A stretch of DNA of 64,000 nt from positions 445,594-509,593 of the forward strand of contig JBBROM010000002.1 in the NCBI GenBank assembly GCA_038229415.1. Direction: 5' to 3'. Positions 16,750 through 25,724 of the stretch are shown here, piece by piece (position 1 is the stretch's first letter; every line of letters begins with the position of its first letter). The notes under the pieces were generated by a model. That model was not told where the DNA came from and made no database searches. It saw only the letters and a program-made list of their open reading frames with translations. A program made the translations under genes and the position numbers. This stretch comes from JANXUR01 sp038229415 (GTDB lineage: Bacteria > Acidobacteriota > Terriglobia > Terriglobales > Acidobacteriaceae).

Positions 16750-19374
16750 TCAGCGGGGCGCCGATGCTATATTACTTTGCAATTGAGGGGCCAGCACAGA
16801 AATTGCTGGATCATTCCGCACCGAGCTCATGGGGTAGCCCTGTTGGATCGCCACCTTCAGAAGCTCCAGCGCTTGCTTCGGATCGCCGCTCAAAGCGCTC
16901 GCCTTGGCCAACCGCACGCTATATTCCGGATCCCACTTATCGGACGGAAGTGCGCGAGTTCTCCGGACCAAATCGAGTGCGGCGGCCGTATGACCGAGAA
17001 ACGCCTGATAAGTAGCGGCAGCCGATATAGGATCAGGATCGCTTGCGTTGACACGCATGAGTGCTTGAGAGTGCTCCAAAGCGCTCTGCAAGAACGGAAT
17101 GGATTCAGCTCGGCGGTCGGGAATCCAGTAGAGCGCTTCGCCAATGTTGCCAGGATACTGAAACTTGGGGCTTATGGCACTTGCCTTTTGATAAGCCTGT
17201 GCGGCCTCGGCGAACTTGCCTTGATAGAAGTAAGCGACACCCAGATTGGAAAACGCATTGGGGCTGGGGCGTATGGCAATCGAGTGGTTCGCAGCCTCAA
17301 TCGCGGCCTCGTACAGGCCTTGTTGAATACGAATGCCAGCCAGGCTGTTGTAGGCGCTAGTGTTTCTCCTGTCCAGCTCGTTGACCCGGTTGTATTCGCG
17401 GGCCGCATCTTCATAGCGCGCTTGCTTGTAGTAAAAGCCCCCCAGCCAGGCGTGTGCCAGCGGATCCTGCGGATGCATCTCAATGGTTCGAAGGTAGCTA
17501 GCCTCTGCATCCTTGAGGTCGCCCGTTCGAGTGTAGGCCAGGGCTAATTGAGTCAGCGCGTCGCTGTTGGCCGGTTCGATTTCGAGCGCGCGGCGAAGCA
17601 TCTCGATGGCCTCCTTCGATTTGCCCGTCCCGTTATAAACGGTGGCGAGGCACACCAGTCCACTGGAAAACTGGGGGCCTAGGGCTACAGCGCGCTTGCA
17701 GGCATCCAGGGCCTTGCCCGCCATTACCGAATCCTGCCGCTGCTGAAATTGCAGCCAGAAGGCACGACCCAGACCCGCATAGGCCAGAGCAAAGTTAGGG
17801 TCACTGTCCAGCGCACTATTGAACGCAAGAGCGGCGTTCGTAGCCTTGTCCGGATTGTCGAACTGATTCAGAAAGCCAATGCCGCGCAGATAGAATTCAT
17901 AAGCTTGGGGCTGGTTCGTGCCGTAGGAGATTTGCGCAGAGGCCGGGGCCGGTTGGCTCAGATCGAGCAGCTTCAACACGCTGGCAACCACCTGATCCTG
18001 CACTGCAAACGTGTCGCTCGAAGACTCCGTAATGGTGCCGCTGCGAATCTGGGTGCGCGTGTTCGCGTCCACCAGGCTCCAGTTGATGCGCACCGTGTTG
18101 CCCGAGCGTTGCAGGCTGCCCTGGAGTACGTGCGATACGCCGAACTGACTTTGCGCCTGCTCGAGCGTGGCGACCTTGCTGCTCACAATTTCACTGGCCG
18201 GCACCACGTCCAGCTTCTCCGCATTGCCGATCTGTGTGACCTTGGCATTCAACGTTGCGGTGATGCCGTCGCAGAAAGCGCGAGAACCGCCATCGTCGGC
18301 GCAGGGCGAGAGCGGAAGAATCGCCAGGTGCATAACAGGCTGCGCGTGAGTGGGCCAAAATCGCCATGCGGCTACCCCAGCCACCAGCAAGGCAGCGACG
18401 GCGCCCAGCTTCCAGAAGCTCGAAATGCGCCTTGAAGCCTGGAGGCCCGTCGCTTCCTCTTGCGTGAATGCAATTTGTGCAGGCAGGGGCCGCAAGCCGT
18501 CCATGGACGCCAGTTGCAACGAATGCAAATCACGCAGCAAATCTTGCGCACCGTGATAGCGCTGTTGCGAATCCTTCGCCAGCATGCGATCCACAACGGT
18601 CACAAGGGCTGACGGTACTTGCGGATTGTGCGCGCTGATCGCAGGCGGCGTTACCTGCAGGATGTTGTGGCTGGTCTTGAAGAAATTGCTGGCGCGGAAC
18701 GGATGCGTTCCAGTCAGCGCTTCGTAGAAGACCACGCCAAGAGAAAATACATCCGAAGCGCTGGTGGCCTCGCCCTCCTGTAAAACCTCTGGCGCCATGT
18801 AAGCAGGCGTGCCGCCGCTCAGTTTGCTCAGATCCTGCGTGCTCTCGGAATCTGCACGAGGCAGTCGCTTGGCCACCCCGAAGTCAAGAATTTTCACCTG
18901 CCCCGAGCGGGTCAGCATGATGTTCTCGGGCTTGATGTCGCAGTGCACAATGCTGTGCTGCTCGGCGGCGGAAAGCCCTTCCGCGCACTGCGAGGCGATG
19001 CTCAGGAACTCGGCCAGCGGCAGCGGACGCTCCATGCGGCGGCGCAACGTCTCGCCGTCAATGAACTCCATGACGAGGAAGATGTCGTCGCCCTGCTCGA
19101 TCAGGTCATAGATGGCGGCGATGTGGCCGTCGGAAAAGCGCGAAGTCTGTTCGGCTTCACGCAGAAAGCGCTTGCGAAAGGTGGGGTCAGCACGCAAGGC
19201 GGGCGCGAGCCTCTTAATCGCGACATTGCGTTTGAGCTTGCCGTCAAAGCCGAGATAGACCTCGCCCTGACTGCCCTTGCCAATGCTCTCCCGCACCTCA
19301 TAGCGGCCGACGGCGCTCCCAATCAGGGCATCGGCTTCGGCAACTGCGTCGGCAATGGGGAGAGGTTTGACCAT
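16750..19374 (-). CDS. Membrane Ser/Thr protein kinase with C-terminal TPR repeats
   Basis: The 874-residue protein has an N-terminal Hanks-type kinase domain (about residues 23-285): glycine loop IGKGSQGEVYLG, ATP lysine in VAIKRL, catalytic loop HCDIKPENIM and DFG in ILDFGVAKRL. A single membrane helix follows (LGAVAALLVAGVAAWRFW). The extracytoplasmic part has a TolB/FlgO-like beta domain and at least seven TPR repeats (for example KEAIEMLRRALEIEPANSDALTQLALAYTRTG). The RD-type catalytic arginine is replaced by Cys-Asp (HCD). This architecture is abundant in Acidobacteriota. ATG 19374 is chosen because upstream residues are not conserved-looking. Confidence 0.9.
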   Translation of the reverse strand: MVKPLPIADAVAEADALIGSAVGRYEVRESIGKGSQGEVYLGFDGKLKRNVAIKRLAPALRADPTFRKRFLREAEQTSRFSDGHIAAIYDLIEQGDDIFLVMEFIDGETLRRRMERPLPLAEFLSIASQCAEGLSAAEQHSIVHCDIKPENIMLTRSGQVKILDFGVAKRLPRADSESTQDLSKLSGGTPAYMAPEVLQEGEATSASDVFSLGVVFYEALTGTHPFRASNFFKTSHNILQVTPPAISAHNPQVPSALVTVVDRMLAKDSQQRYHGAQDLLRDLHSLQLASMDGLRPLPAQIAFTQEEATGLQASRRISSFWKLGAVAALLVAGVAAWRFWPTHAQPVMHLAILPLSPCADDGGSRAFCDGITATLNAKVTQIGNAEKLDVVPASEIVSSKVATLEQAQSQFGVSHVLQGSLQRSGNTVRINWSLVDANTRTQIRSGTITESSSDTFAVQDQVVASVLKLLDLSQPAPASAQISYGTNQPQAYEFYLRGIGFLNQFDNPDKATNAALAFNSALDSDPNFALAYAGLGRAFWLQFQQRQDSVMAGKALDACKRAVALGPQFSSGLVCLATVYNGTGKSKEAIEMLRRALEIEPANSDALTQLALAYTRTGDLKDAEASYLRTIEMHPQDPLAHAWLGGFYYKQARYEDAAREYNRVNELDRRNTSAYNSLAGIRIQQGLYEAAIEAANHSIAIRPSPNAFSNLGVAYFYQGKFAEAAQAYQKASAISPKFQYPGNIGEALYWIPDRRAESIPFLQSALEHSQALMRVNASDPDPISAAATYQAFLGHTAAALDLVRRTRALPSDKWDPEYSVRLAKASALSGDPKQALELLKVAIQQGYPMSSVRNDPAISVLAPQLQSNIASAPR

Positions 19375-19541
19375 CGGGGAATGCGCGTTACACCTACACG
19401 GCATGTTAGAACAGGATGCGGCGAGGGAACAATGCCAAAGTGGCGGGATGGTGATCAGTTTTGTGTAAATCTCCAAACCATCCTCGCGGATTCACACGGC
19501 TCGCCCCGTGCGGAAGGCACAGGATGGAGTAGGCACCCCAA

Positions 19542-19575
19542 ATGAAAACCCCGCCCAAGCGAAGCTTGGGCGGGG
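19542..19575 (-). terminator. Intrinsic terminator after the RNase J gene
   Basis: On the minus strand a perfect 12-bp stem, CCCCGCCCAAGC with GCTTGGGCGGGG, closes a 3-base loop and is followed by TTTTCATTT. It lies 23 bases beyond the RNase J stop codon. A degenerate relative of this hairpin is at 22184-22209. Confidence 0.8.
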
Positions 19576-19597
19576 TACCCGATCGCGTCGCTTACGC

Positions 19598-21262
19598 TCA
19601 GATCTCCAGAATCACCGGCATAATCAGCGGACGGCGCGCCGTCTGCTTGGAGATGTAGCGCTTCAAATCCTGACGAATCTTCTCTTTGATGACGCCGTAG
19701 TCGCGCTTCTCTTCGTCACTCGATTGATCGAGCGTCTGCGAGACGACTTTCTTCGCACCAGCCGAGAAGTTGTCTTCACCCGGAGCAAATCCGCGCGTCA
19801 CAATCTCGGGCGTGGATTCCATCGCGCCCGTGTGCTTGTTGATGGCGATGATGGGTAGCACGATGCCGTCTTCACTGATGTGACGGCGGTCGCGGATCAC
19901 GATGTCTTCCACCACATCGGTGCGCGAGCCCGAGTCAATGCAAATGCGGCCCACGGCCACTTTGCCTGACTTGCGCGCGCCGTGCTCGTCAATCTCCAGC
20001 ACGTCGCCACTCTCGATGAGCAGCACCTTGCCAACGGAGCCGACCATCGAACCAGCGAGTTCGGCGTGCAGTTTAAGCTGGCGATATTCGCCATGCACCG
20101 GAATGAAATACTTGGGCTTGACTAGATTGATGATCAAGCGAAGCTCTTCCTGACTGGCGTGTCCGCTAACGTGAACCGGCGGGGATGAGCCGTCATCGTA
20201 AATCACGTGCGCCTCGCGACGGAATAGGTGATCCACCATGCGGTAGATGCCCTTTTCGTTGCCGGGAATGATGCGCGACGAGAGCACAACGGTGTCGCCC
20301 TTTTCGATTTTCGCATGACGATGATTGTCCACCGCTGCGCGCGAAAGGCCTGACATGGGCTCGCCTTGCGTGCCGCTGATCATCACGCAGACGCGATCGG
20401 CAGGATAATTCTTCAACTCGCCCGGATGAATCGTAGCTGAATCCGGCAGGCTTATGTAGTCAAGGTCCTGCGCAATCTCGGTCGAAGTCGTCATGGAGCG
20501 GCCGATGATGCAGACTTTGCGGCCATAAGACGCGGCCATTTCCGTGGCCATTTTGATGCGATGAATCGAAGACGAAAAGCACGAGATAAACAGCCGCTTT
20601 TCCGCCTGCGCAAAGATCTCTTCAAACTTCGCTTTGACCGCGCGCTCGCTAGGCGTATAGCCGCGGCGCTCCACGTTGGTCGAGTCCTGCAGCAAGGCCA
20701 ACACGCCATTCTTGCCGTACTCGGCAAAGCCGTGCAGATCGAAGAGCTTGTTGTCCGTCGGAGTCGGGTCAACCTTGAAGTCGCCGGTGTGGATCACAAC
20801 GCCGAGTGGTGTGTGAATCGCCAAGGCGACGCAATCCACCAGACTGTGCGTCACCGCCAGCGGATGAATGGTGAATGGGCCCAGCTTAAAGCGCTCGCCC
20901 GCCACCATTTCATGCAAGTCGGCATCGTCGAGCAAACCGTGCTCGTCGAGTTTTTCTTCCACGTAAGCGAGGGTGAACTCGGTGGCATACACCGGCACGT
21001 TCAGCTCGCTAAGAATCCACGGCAGTCCGCCGATGTGATCTTCGTGGCCGTGGGTCAGGATGATCGCGCGAACTTTCTCGCGATTTTGCAGCAGGTAGGT
21101 GATGTCGGGGACAACGATGTCAACGCCGAGCAACTCAGCTTCAGGGAACATAAGGCCGGCGTCCACCACAATGATGTCGTCAGCCCAACGGAAGGCCATG
21201 CAGTTCATACCGAACTCGCCAAGGCCCCCAAGGGGGATTATTTGCAATTTTCCGGATGCCAT
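19598..21262 (-). CDS. rnj: Ribonuclease J
   Basis: The 554-residue enzyme is a metallo-beta-lactamase/beta-CASP ribonuclease with 5'-3' exo- and endonuclease activity, used in RNA maturation and decay. The zinc signature LTHGHEDHIGGLPW is present near residue 75, followed by THSLVDCVALAI, HTGDFK, and the C-terminal beta-CASP motifs (VHVSGHASQEEL; FIPVHGEYRQL). The ATG at 21262 (MASGKLQIIPLGG) fits family N-termini better than the upstream in-frame ATG at 21283. It is flanked downstream by an intrinsic terminator and is monocistronic. Confidence 0.96.
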   Translation of the reverse strand: MASGKLQIIPLGGLGEFGMNCMAFRWADDIIVVDAGLMFPEAELLGVDIVVPDITYLLQNREKVRAIILTHGHEDHIGGLPWILSELNVPVYATEFTLAYVEEKLDEHGLLDDADLHEMVAGERFKLGPFTIHPLAVTHSLVDCVALAIHTPLGVVIHTGDFKVDPTPTDNKLFDLHGFAEYGKNGVLALLQDSTNVERRGYTPSERAVKAKFEEIFAQAEKRLFISCFSSSIHRIKMATEMAASYGRKVCIIGRSMTTSTEIAQDLDYISLPDSATIHPGELKNYPADRVCVMISGTQGEPMSGLSRAAVDNHRHAKIEKGDTVVLSSRIIPGNEKGIYRMVDHLFRREAHVIYDDGSSPPVHVSGHASQEELRLIINLVKPKYFIPVHGEYRQLKLHAELAGSMVGSVGKVLLIESGDVLEIDEHGARKSGKVAVGRICIDSGSRTDVVEDIVIRDRRHISEDGIVLPIIAINKHTGAMESTPEIVTRGFAPGEDNFSAGAKKVVSQTLDQSSDEEKRDYGVIKEKIRQDLKRYISKQTARRPLIMPVILEI

Positions 21263-21440
21263 TAGATATCTTGATGCTAGCACAGTGCGGAAAGCGAAGT
21301 TGTCGCGAAGTGGTTCGGAATCAAGCGGTTTGCTCAGGGTGTGGGCCTTTTGCGTTGGTATTTCGTACCGTGCTGGATTAACTTAAAGCCAGATGGAACG
21401 AAGCGGCGCGGCAGGCCATTGCCGCATCGAATAGGTAGAT

Positions 21441-22163
21441 ATGCCAAACCAATTGCAACATTCGTGGCTGCGTCGGAAGGTGGAACAACGCTTTCAGCAA
21501 GCGTTTCTGGGTGCGTATCGTGCGGTGGGCGTCACGCCGTCGCTGTTTCTTGAACACCTGCAGAAGGCGCATCACTTGCCAGTGCGCGACTTCCGCGACA
21601 TGTTCCTGTTCGAGCAAGAAGTTCTAGACGACTTGGCCGACGAAACGCTGCGTGGCGGCATGAAGCTGGCTGCGGCCGAAGGCGCGGGCTTTGGCCTCGG
21701 CGGCATGATGACGATGATCCCCGACATGGGCGTGCTCGCGATTGTGACTATGCGCACCATTCAGAAGCTCAGTTTGGTGTACGGATTTGAGTACACGACC
21801 GATGAAGAGGTCGCTGACTTATGGATCGCAGCAGCAACGGCGGCGGGCGTTGACATCAGCAAGGATCTGATTGAGCGCAAAGTCGTAAGCGAGTTTGTGC
21901 CGCGTGTAATCTCGCGCATCGCAGCGAAGGCCAGCACCGAAGCGGTAGAGAAGTGGGCCGGGCGAATCATTCCGCTGGTCAGCTCAATCGTGGGCGCGGG
22001 GATGAATTATTACTTCGTCCGCGCCTGGGGACGCCGCGCGCAGAAGCACTTCCGCGCCAAGCATCTGGCGAAGCGCGCGGAGATGCAACAGCGGGTGATC
22101 GAAGGGCGAGTGTCTCCAGCGCGCGCTCAACTCACCGCGAGCAACTCTCTGCTTTCGCAGTAG
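21441..22163 (+). CDS. EcsC family protein
   Basis: The 240-residue product matches EcsC-like proteins: the central glycine-rich amphipathic segment AAAEGAGFGLGGMMTMIPDMGVLAIVTMRTIQKLSLVYGFEY and a second hydrophobic segment IIPLVSSIVGAGMNYYFV. A basic helical tail follows (RRAQKHFRAKHLAKRAEM). The molecular role of the family is poorly known; the name derives from an ABC transporter operon in Bacillus. It is divergent from RNase J, with a HAD hydrolase gene next on the same strand. Confidence 0.85.
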   Translation: MPNQLQHSWLRRKVEQRFQQAFLGAYRAVGVTPSLFLEHLQKAHHLPVRDFRDMFLFEQEVLDDLADETLRGGMKLAAAEGAGFGLGGMMTMIPDMGVLAIVTMRTIQKLSLVYGFEYTTDEEVADLWIAAATAAGVDISKDLIERKVVSEFVPRVISRIAAKASTEAVEKWAGRIIPLVSSIVGAGMNYYFVRAWGRRAQKHFRAKHLAKRAEMQQRVIEGRVSPARAQLTASNSLLSQ

Positions 22164-22183
22164 TGGTGGTGTGCGAAAAAATC

Positions 22184-22209
22184 CCAGCCCAAGCGGAACT
22201 TGGACGGGG
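22184..22209. repeat. Imperfect hairpin related to the RNase J terminator element
   Basis: CCAGCCCAAGCGGAACTTGG and the following ACGGGG form an imperfect stem-loop with the same core (CCCAAGC-GAA-CTTGG) as the perfect hairpin at 19549-19575. It occurs in the gap between the EcsC and HAD genes, so the element is a small dispersed hairpin family. Confidence 0.5.
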
Positions 22210-22267
22210 CACCCCGCGAATTTGCGAACCATTTATTGTTTCCACCTCCTCGTGATATCAATAATTC

Positions 22268-22942
22268 ATGCGCAAATTCTTGTGTTCGGCCATTCTTTTT
22301 GACCTTGATGGCGTACTGATTGATTCCACCAAGAGCGTGACCCGCGTCTGGCGTAAGTGGGCGACCGATTGCGGACTCGACCCTGACTTCGTGATTGCCA
22401 ATATCCACGGACGCCCTACTTCCGCGTCGGTGCAATTTGTCGCGCCGCATCTGGATATCGCCGTCGAAACGCCGCTCATCGAAGAGCTGGAAATTAACGA
22501 CACCGAAGGTGTGGACGCGATCCCCGGAGCCAAGGCGCTGCTGGCGCAGATTCCGCATGGATCGTGGTGCATCGTGACCTCTGGCACGCGCAAACTGGCG
22601 ACGTCGCGCATCGCGGTGGGCGGGCTGCCCACACCCGATGTATTCGTGACGTTTGATGACATCACAAATGGCAAGCCGCATCCTGAGCCGTATCTGCTGG
22701 GCGCATCGAAGCTCGGAGTGAATCCGGCCGAGTGCCTGGTGTTTGAAGACGCGCCTGCGGGCATTGAGGCAGGGAAGGCTGCGGGGATGAAAGTGATCGG
22801 CGTGCCGACCACCTACACCGCTGACCGCCTCACCGCAGCCGACGCCGTCGCCAAGAGTCTGGAGTTCGTGACGGTGCGTCTCATCGCGGGGCGAGATCAT
22901 GCAAGTCCGGCACTCGAAGTAACGGTGAGCGAAGAAGAGTAA
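22268..22942 (+). CDS. HAD-superfamily phosphatase (sugar-phosphatase type)
   Basis: The 224-residue protein contains the four HAD motifs: DLDGVLIDS (residues 12-20, nucleophile and acid/base Asp), VTSGTR, the lysine in GKPHPEPY, and EDAPAGIEA. The spacing places the helical cap between motifs 1 and 2 (subclass IA, beta-phosphoglucomutase/sugar-phosphatase group). The substrate is probably a small phosphorylated sugar such as the 2-deoxy- or glycerol-phosphate substrates of close relatives; this is not provable here. Possibly cotranscribed with the EcsC gene, 104 bases upstream. Confidence 0.9.
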   Translation: MRKFLCSAILFDLDGVLIDSTKSVTRVWRKWATDCGLDPDFVIANIHGRPTSASVQFVAPHLDIAVETPLIEELEINDTEGVDAIPGAKALLAQIPHGSWCIVTSGTRKLATSRIAVGGLPTPDVFVTFDDITNGKPHPEPYLLGASKLGVNPAECLVFEDAPAGIEAGKAAGMKVIGVPTTYTADRLTAADAVAKSLEFVTVRLIAGRDHASPALEVTVSEEE

Positions 22943-22998
22943 TTATTTTTTGTTGAAGTTTTCCGTGATACGCCGCGGAGCCTGTGTCACCACACACG

Positions 22999-23064
22999 TG
23001 TCATCCTGAGCGGAGCGGACGGAGCGCAACAGCGATCCGCCCGCGAAGTCGAAGGACCCCTACC
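22999..23064 (+). repeat. Dispersed repeat, copy A
   Basis: The segment begins TGTCATCCTGAGCGGAGCGG and ends GAAGTCGAAGGACCCCTAC, with a variable hairpin-forming centre. It matches copies at 43266-43337, 43452-43522 and 46216-46281, and degenerate copies at 40058-40115 and 31937-31968. It lies between the HAD and dapD genes. Confidence 0.8.
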
Positions 23065-23137
23065 TCGCTCGCGTCACCAGCAGGCCAGTGAGCTTCCAGC
23101 CGCCGAACCCACACTCTTCTGAAAGAACTTTGCGCAC

Positions 23138-23977
23138 CTACCGCAGCAAATCTTCCAGCTCAATAGATTTCTCAGTCTTCTCGTCGCGATACTTCACAAT
23201 CACCGGCGTGTAGAGCGAAAGCCCCCACTCCAATCCCTTGCCCTTCTGCACCGGGCGAGATCCGCACACGACGACTGCATTTTCTGGAATGGTGAGCGGC
23301 GATTCGGGCGACGAGCGATAGACTTCGCCGCGCACCAAATCGTACACCGGCGTCGAGCGTGTCAGGATGACTCCAGAGCCCAGCACAGCGCGGCTCTGCA
23401 CCACGGTGCCTTCGTAAATGCCGCAGTTGCCGCCAACCAGCACGTCGTCTTCGATGATCACGGGCGACGCGTTGATCGGCTCCAGCACTCCGCCGACCTG
23501 CGCAGCTGCGCTCAGGTGAACGCGCTTGCCCACCTGCGCGCATGAGCCCACCAACGCGTGCGAATCTACCATGGTGCCTTCGTCCACGTACGCGCCCACG
23601 TTGATGTACATCGGCGGCATGCAGACGACCGAGGGCGCGATATACGCGCCCTCGCGCACCGACGATCCGCCGGGCACCACGCGCACACGATCGGCTACGG
23701 CGAAGCGGCGCGCAGGGTACGTGTCTTTGTCAATATAGGTAAAACTTGATCCAAGGTCGGTCGCGCCAGAACCAGCGAGTTCGCCAATGCGGAAGCCCAG
23801 CAGAATCCCCTGTTTCACCCAGGCATTGACAACCCACTTGCCGCCCACTTTTTCGGCAGCGCGAATTTCGCCGCGGTTCAGCAGAGTGCGGAATTCGATG
23901 AAGGCGGCAAGAGTTTCGTCGCTGCGGGATGCGCCGGAGGCGAACATCTGCTCGATGGTGGTTTGCATGTCATGCAT
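23138..23977 (-). CDS. dapD: 2,3,4,5-tetrahydropyridine-2,6-dicarboxylate N-succinyltransferase
   Basis: The 279-residue acyltransferase uses succinyl-CoA to block the amino group of tetrahydrodipicolinate in the succinylase branch of diaminopimelate/lysine synthesis. It has the N-terminal helical domain (TLAAFIEFRTLLNRGEIRAAEKV) and left-handed beta-helix hexapeptide repeats (for example RVRVVPGGSSVREGAYIAPSVV, INVGAYVDEGTMVDSHALVGSCAQVG). The length matches family members (about 270-280). ATG 23977 is preferred; 23968 is also possible. It shares the minus strand with the carboxypeptidase-like and dapA genes upstream. Confidence 0.95.
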   Translation of the reverse strand: MHDMQTTIEQMFASGASRSDETLAAFIEFRTLLNRGEIRAAEKVGGKWVVNAWVKQGILLGFRIGELAGSGATDLGSSFTYIDKDTYPARRFAVADRVRVVPGGSSVREGAYIAPSVVCMPPMYINVGAYVDEGTMVDSHALVGSCAQVGKRVHLSAAAQVGGVLEPINASPVIIEDDVLVGGNCGIYEGTVVQSRAVLGSGVILTRSTPVYDLVRGEVYRSSPESPLTIPENAVVVCGSRPVQKGKGLEWGLSLYTPVIVKYRDEKTEKSIELEDLLR

Positions 23978-24033
23978 CAATCTAGTGTAGCGAAAGGAAG
24001 AAATTTGGTGTTACGCACAGGCGACACTTTTCC

Positions 24034-24447
24034 CTACTCTATCCATTCCAGCCGCGGATCGAATTTCAGGCGCGGAGAAAGCACCTCATCCTTCCCTACA
24101 ACGACCTTAACCCTTACGGCGACTGGTACGAAGAGTGCCGCAGAAATGATGACATCGTAGACTCCGGCCTGAATGGCAAAGGAGTATTTGCCGCTACTAT
24201 CCGTATAGGTTGACTCTCGAGCCGCAACCTGTTTTCCGGTTTCGCGATCCGCCGACCATCGCACGACCTCAACGAGTGCTCCTTGAAAGACCGCTCCGCT
24301 AGGATCCTTAATGATCCCGCGCAGAGTTCCGGTCGTTTGGGAATTAGCCGAGGTGGCTAGGCAACATAATGCAATTACCACATAGAGAATGCAACGGCCT
24401 GTTAGCAAATTGAGTATTTGTGCTGACTGGGAAGCCAAGAATTCCAC
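24034..24447 (-). CDS. Secreted carboxypeptidase-regulatory-like (Ig-fold) domain protein
   Basis: The 137-residue protein has an N-terminal signal (CILYVVIALCCLATSANSQ) and one carboxypeptidase-D regulatory-like domain: TGTLRGIIKDPSGAVFQGALVEV ... STYTDSSGKYSFAIQAGVYDVIISA. Such domains form the N-terminus of large TonB-dependent-receptor-like proteins in Acidobacteriota; here it stands alone. It is wedged between dapA and dapD and starts three bases after the dapA stop. Its function is unknown; a role in envelope adhesion or binding is inferred. Confidence 0.75.
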   Translation of the reverse strand: MEFLASQSAQILNLLTGRCILYVVIALCCLATSANSQTTGTLRGIIKDPSGAVFQGALVEVVRWSADRETGKQVAARESTYTDSSGKYSFAIQAGVYDVIISAALFVPVAVRVKVVVGKDEVLSPRLKFDPRLEWIE

Positions 24448-24450
24448 TTT

Positions 24451-25590
24451 CTATATGCACTTATCGTCGCTGCGAATCAGCACGCCTGCCAGCGCTTCAG
24501 ATGCCGCCCGCGCTTCGTTGAGATTCGCATACGGCCCGTGCCAGCGTGCCTGCTCAGGACGATGGCCTGCCGGGCGTCCCTTCCCGTTGCTGCATTGCGG
24601 GCAAGCCGCGCGATGGATCACCGCCTTGTGCGGCCCCGACGCCCAATTTTCGTAGACGAAGAAGTCATGTACTTCCGCAGTTTTCGCCGATTCAGCCCGA
24701 ATCGGCAGCCCTGCCTCGATAGCGATCTTTTGCAGCTTGGCGCGCAGGTCGCGCTTCATGGGTAGCATCGGCAGGCGGTACGCCTCTTCGATGTAGCCCA
24801 TCATGGCGAGCAGGGCTTTCACCGGCATGGGGTTCGACTCGATGAAGTTAGCCTGCATCAGCGGCAAAAATTTGCGCTGCAGGGTGCGTGCTGATTCCCA
24901 GTCATTATCGCGGGCGGATTGCACCAGCGCCGCCATCTCAGCCGGAATCGCATTCGACGCCACGGAGATCAGCCCCACACCGCCGAGCGCGATAATCGGC
25001 AGCGTGATCGCATCATCGCCGGAAAGCACGGCGAAGTCTGGCGGCACCGCATGGATTACTTCGGCGATCTGCGAAATGTTGCCGCTGGCTTCTTTTACCG
25101 CAACAATGTTAGGAATTTCCGCCAGCCGTGCCAGCGTGTGCGGCTCAATGTTCACCGCTGTGCGTCCGGGCACGTTGTAAAGTACGATGGGCTTGCCGGT
25201 CTCCGCAATCGCCTCGGCAACGGCCTTGAAGTGGCGATACTGACCCTCCTGCGTGGGCTTGTTGTAGTAGGGCGACGCGGAAAGAATTGCGTCCACGCCC
25301 GGGCGAGCTGTGATTTCTTTCGCCTTGGCGACAGCATCCTGCGTGGAGTTCGAGGTCGCGCCAGCAACGATCGGCACGCGTCCGGCGGCGGCTTCGATGG
25401 TAGCGTCAATCACCGCGAGCCATTCGTCGTGCGAAAGCGTGGGCGTTTCACCGGTAGTGCCACAGGGCACAAGAAAATCAATCCCAGATTCAACCTGCCA
25501 GACCACCAGCCGGCGTAATGCGTCGAAGTCCACCGCGCCATCGGCGTGGAAGGGTGTGACCAACGCGGTTCCGCAGCCTGCAATCCTCAT
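24451..25590 (-). CDS. dapA: 4-hydroxy-tetrahydrodipicolinate synthase with C-terminal Cys/His domain fusion
   Basis: Residues 1-300 are a full DapA (TIM barrel): GTTGETPTL loop, SPYYNKPTQEG with the catalytic Tyr, and Schiff-base lysine in VAVKEASGN (near residue 166). It condenses pyruvate with aspartate semialdehyde at the entry to diaminopimelate synthesis. DapA normally ends near residue 292-300, but here the frame runs on for about 75 residues (bases 24451-24675) with FFVYENW, IHRAACPQCSNGKG and WHGPYANLNEA. This tail resembles small stand-alone proteins of unknown function with an H-x4-C-x2-C-N-x-G ... WHGP pattern. The fusion is in one continuous frame. ATG 25590 or 25596 is the start. 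Confidence 0.93.
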   Translation of the reverse strand: MRIAGCGTALVTPFHADGAVDFDALRRLVVWQVESGIDFLVPCGTTGETPTLSHDEWLAVIDATIEAAAGRVPIVAGATSNSTQDAVAKAKEITARPGVDAILSASPYYNKPTQEGQYRHFKAVAEAIAETGKPIVLYNVPGRTAVNIEPHTLARLAEIPNIVAVKEASGNISQIAEVIHAVPPDFAVLSGDDAITLPIIALGGVGLISVASNAIPAEMAALVQSARDNDWESARTLQRKFLPLMQANFIESNPMPVKALLAMMGYIEEAYRLPMLPMKRDLRAKLQKIAIEAGLPIRAESAKTAEVHDFFVYENWASGPHKAVIHRAACPQCSNGKGRPAGHRPEQARWHGPYANLNEARAASEALAGVLIRSDDKCI

Positions 25591-25724
25591 ATGCAAAATA
25601 TAGCCCTAAACGCCGCCGGAATATAGGGTAGAAATGTAAAGAATTGTGCAGGGCGCGAAAAGCTGCAACTATCGCGTTTTCGCCAGCGAGCAAAGCTAGG
25701 GGCACTTCAAGTCAACGCGCAGCT

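Noticed and set aside
22184..22209. Intrinsic terminator for the EcsC gene
   Set aside because: The stem is imperfect and no T-run follows on the plus strand; kept only as a repeat relative.
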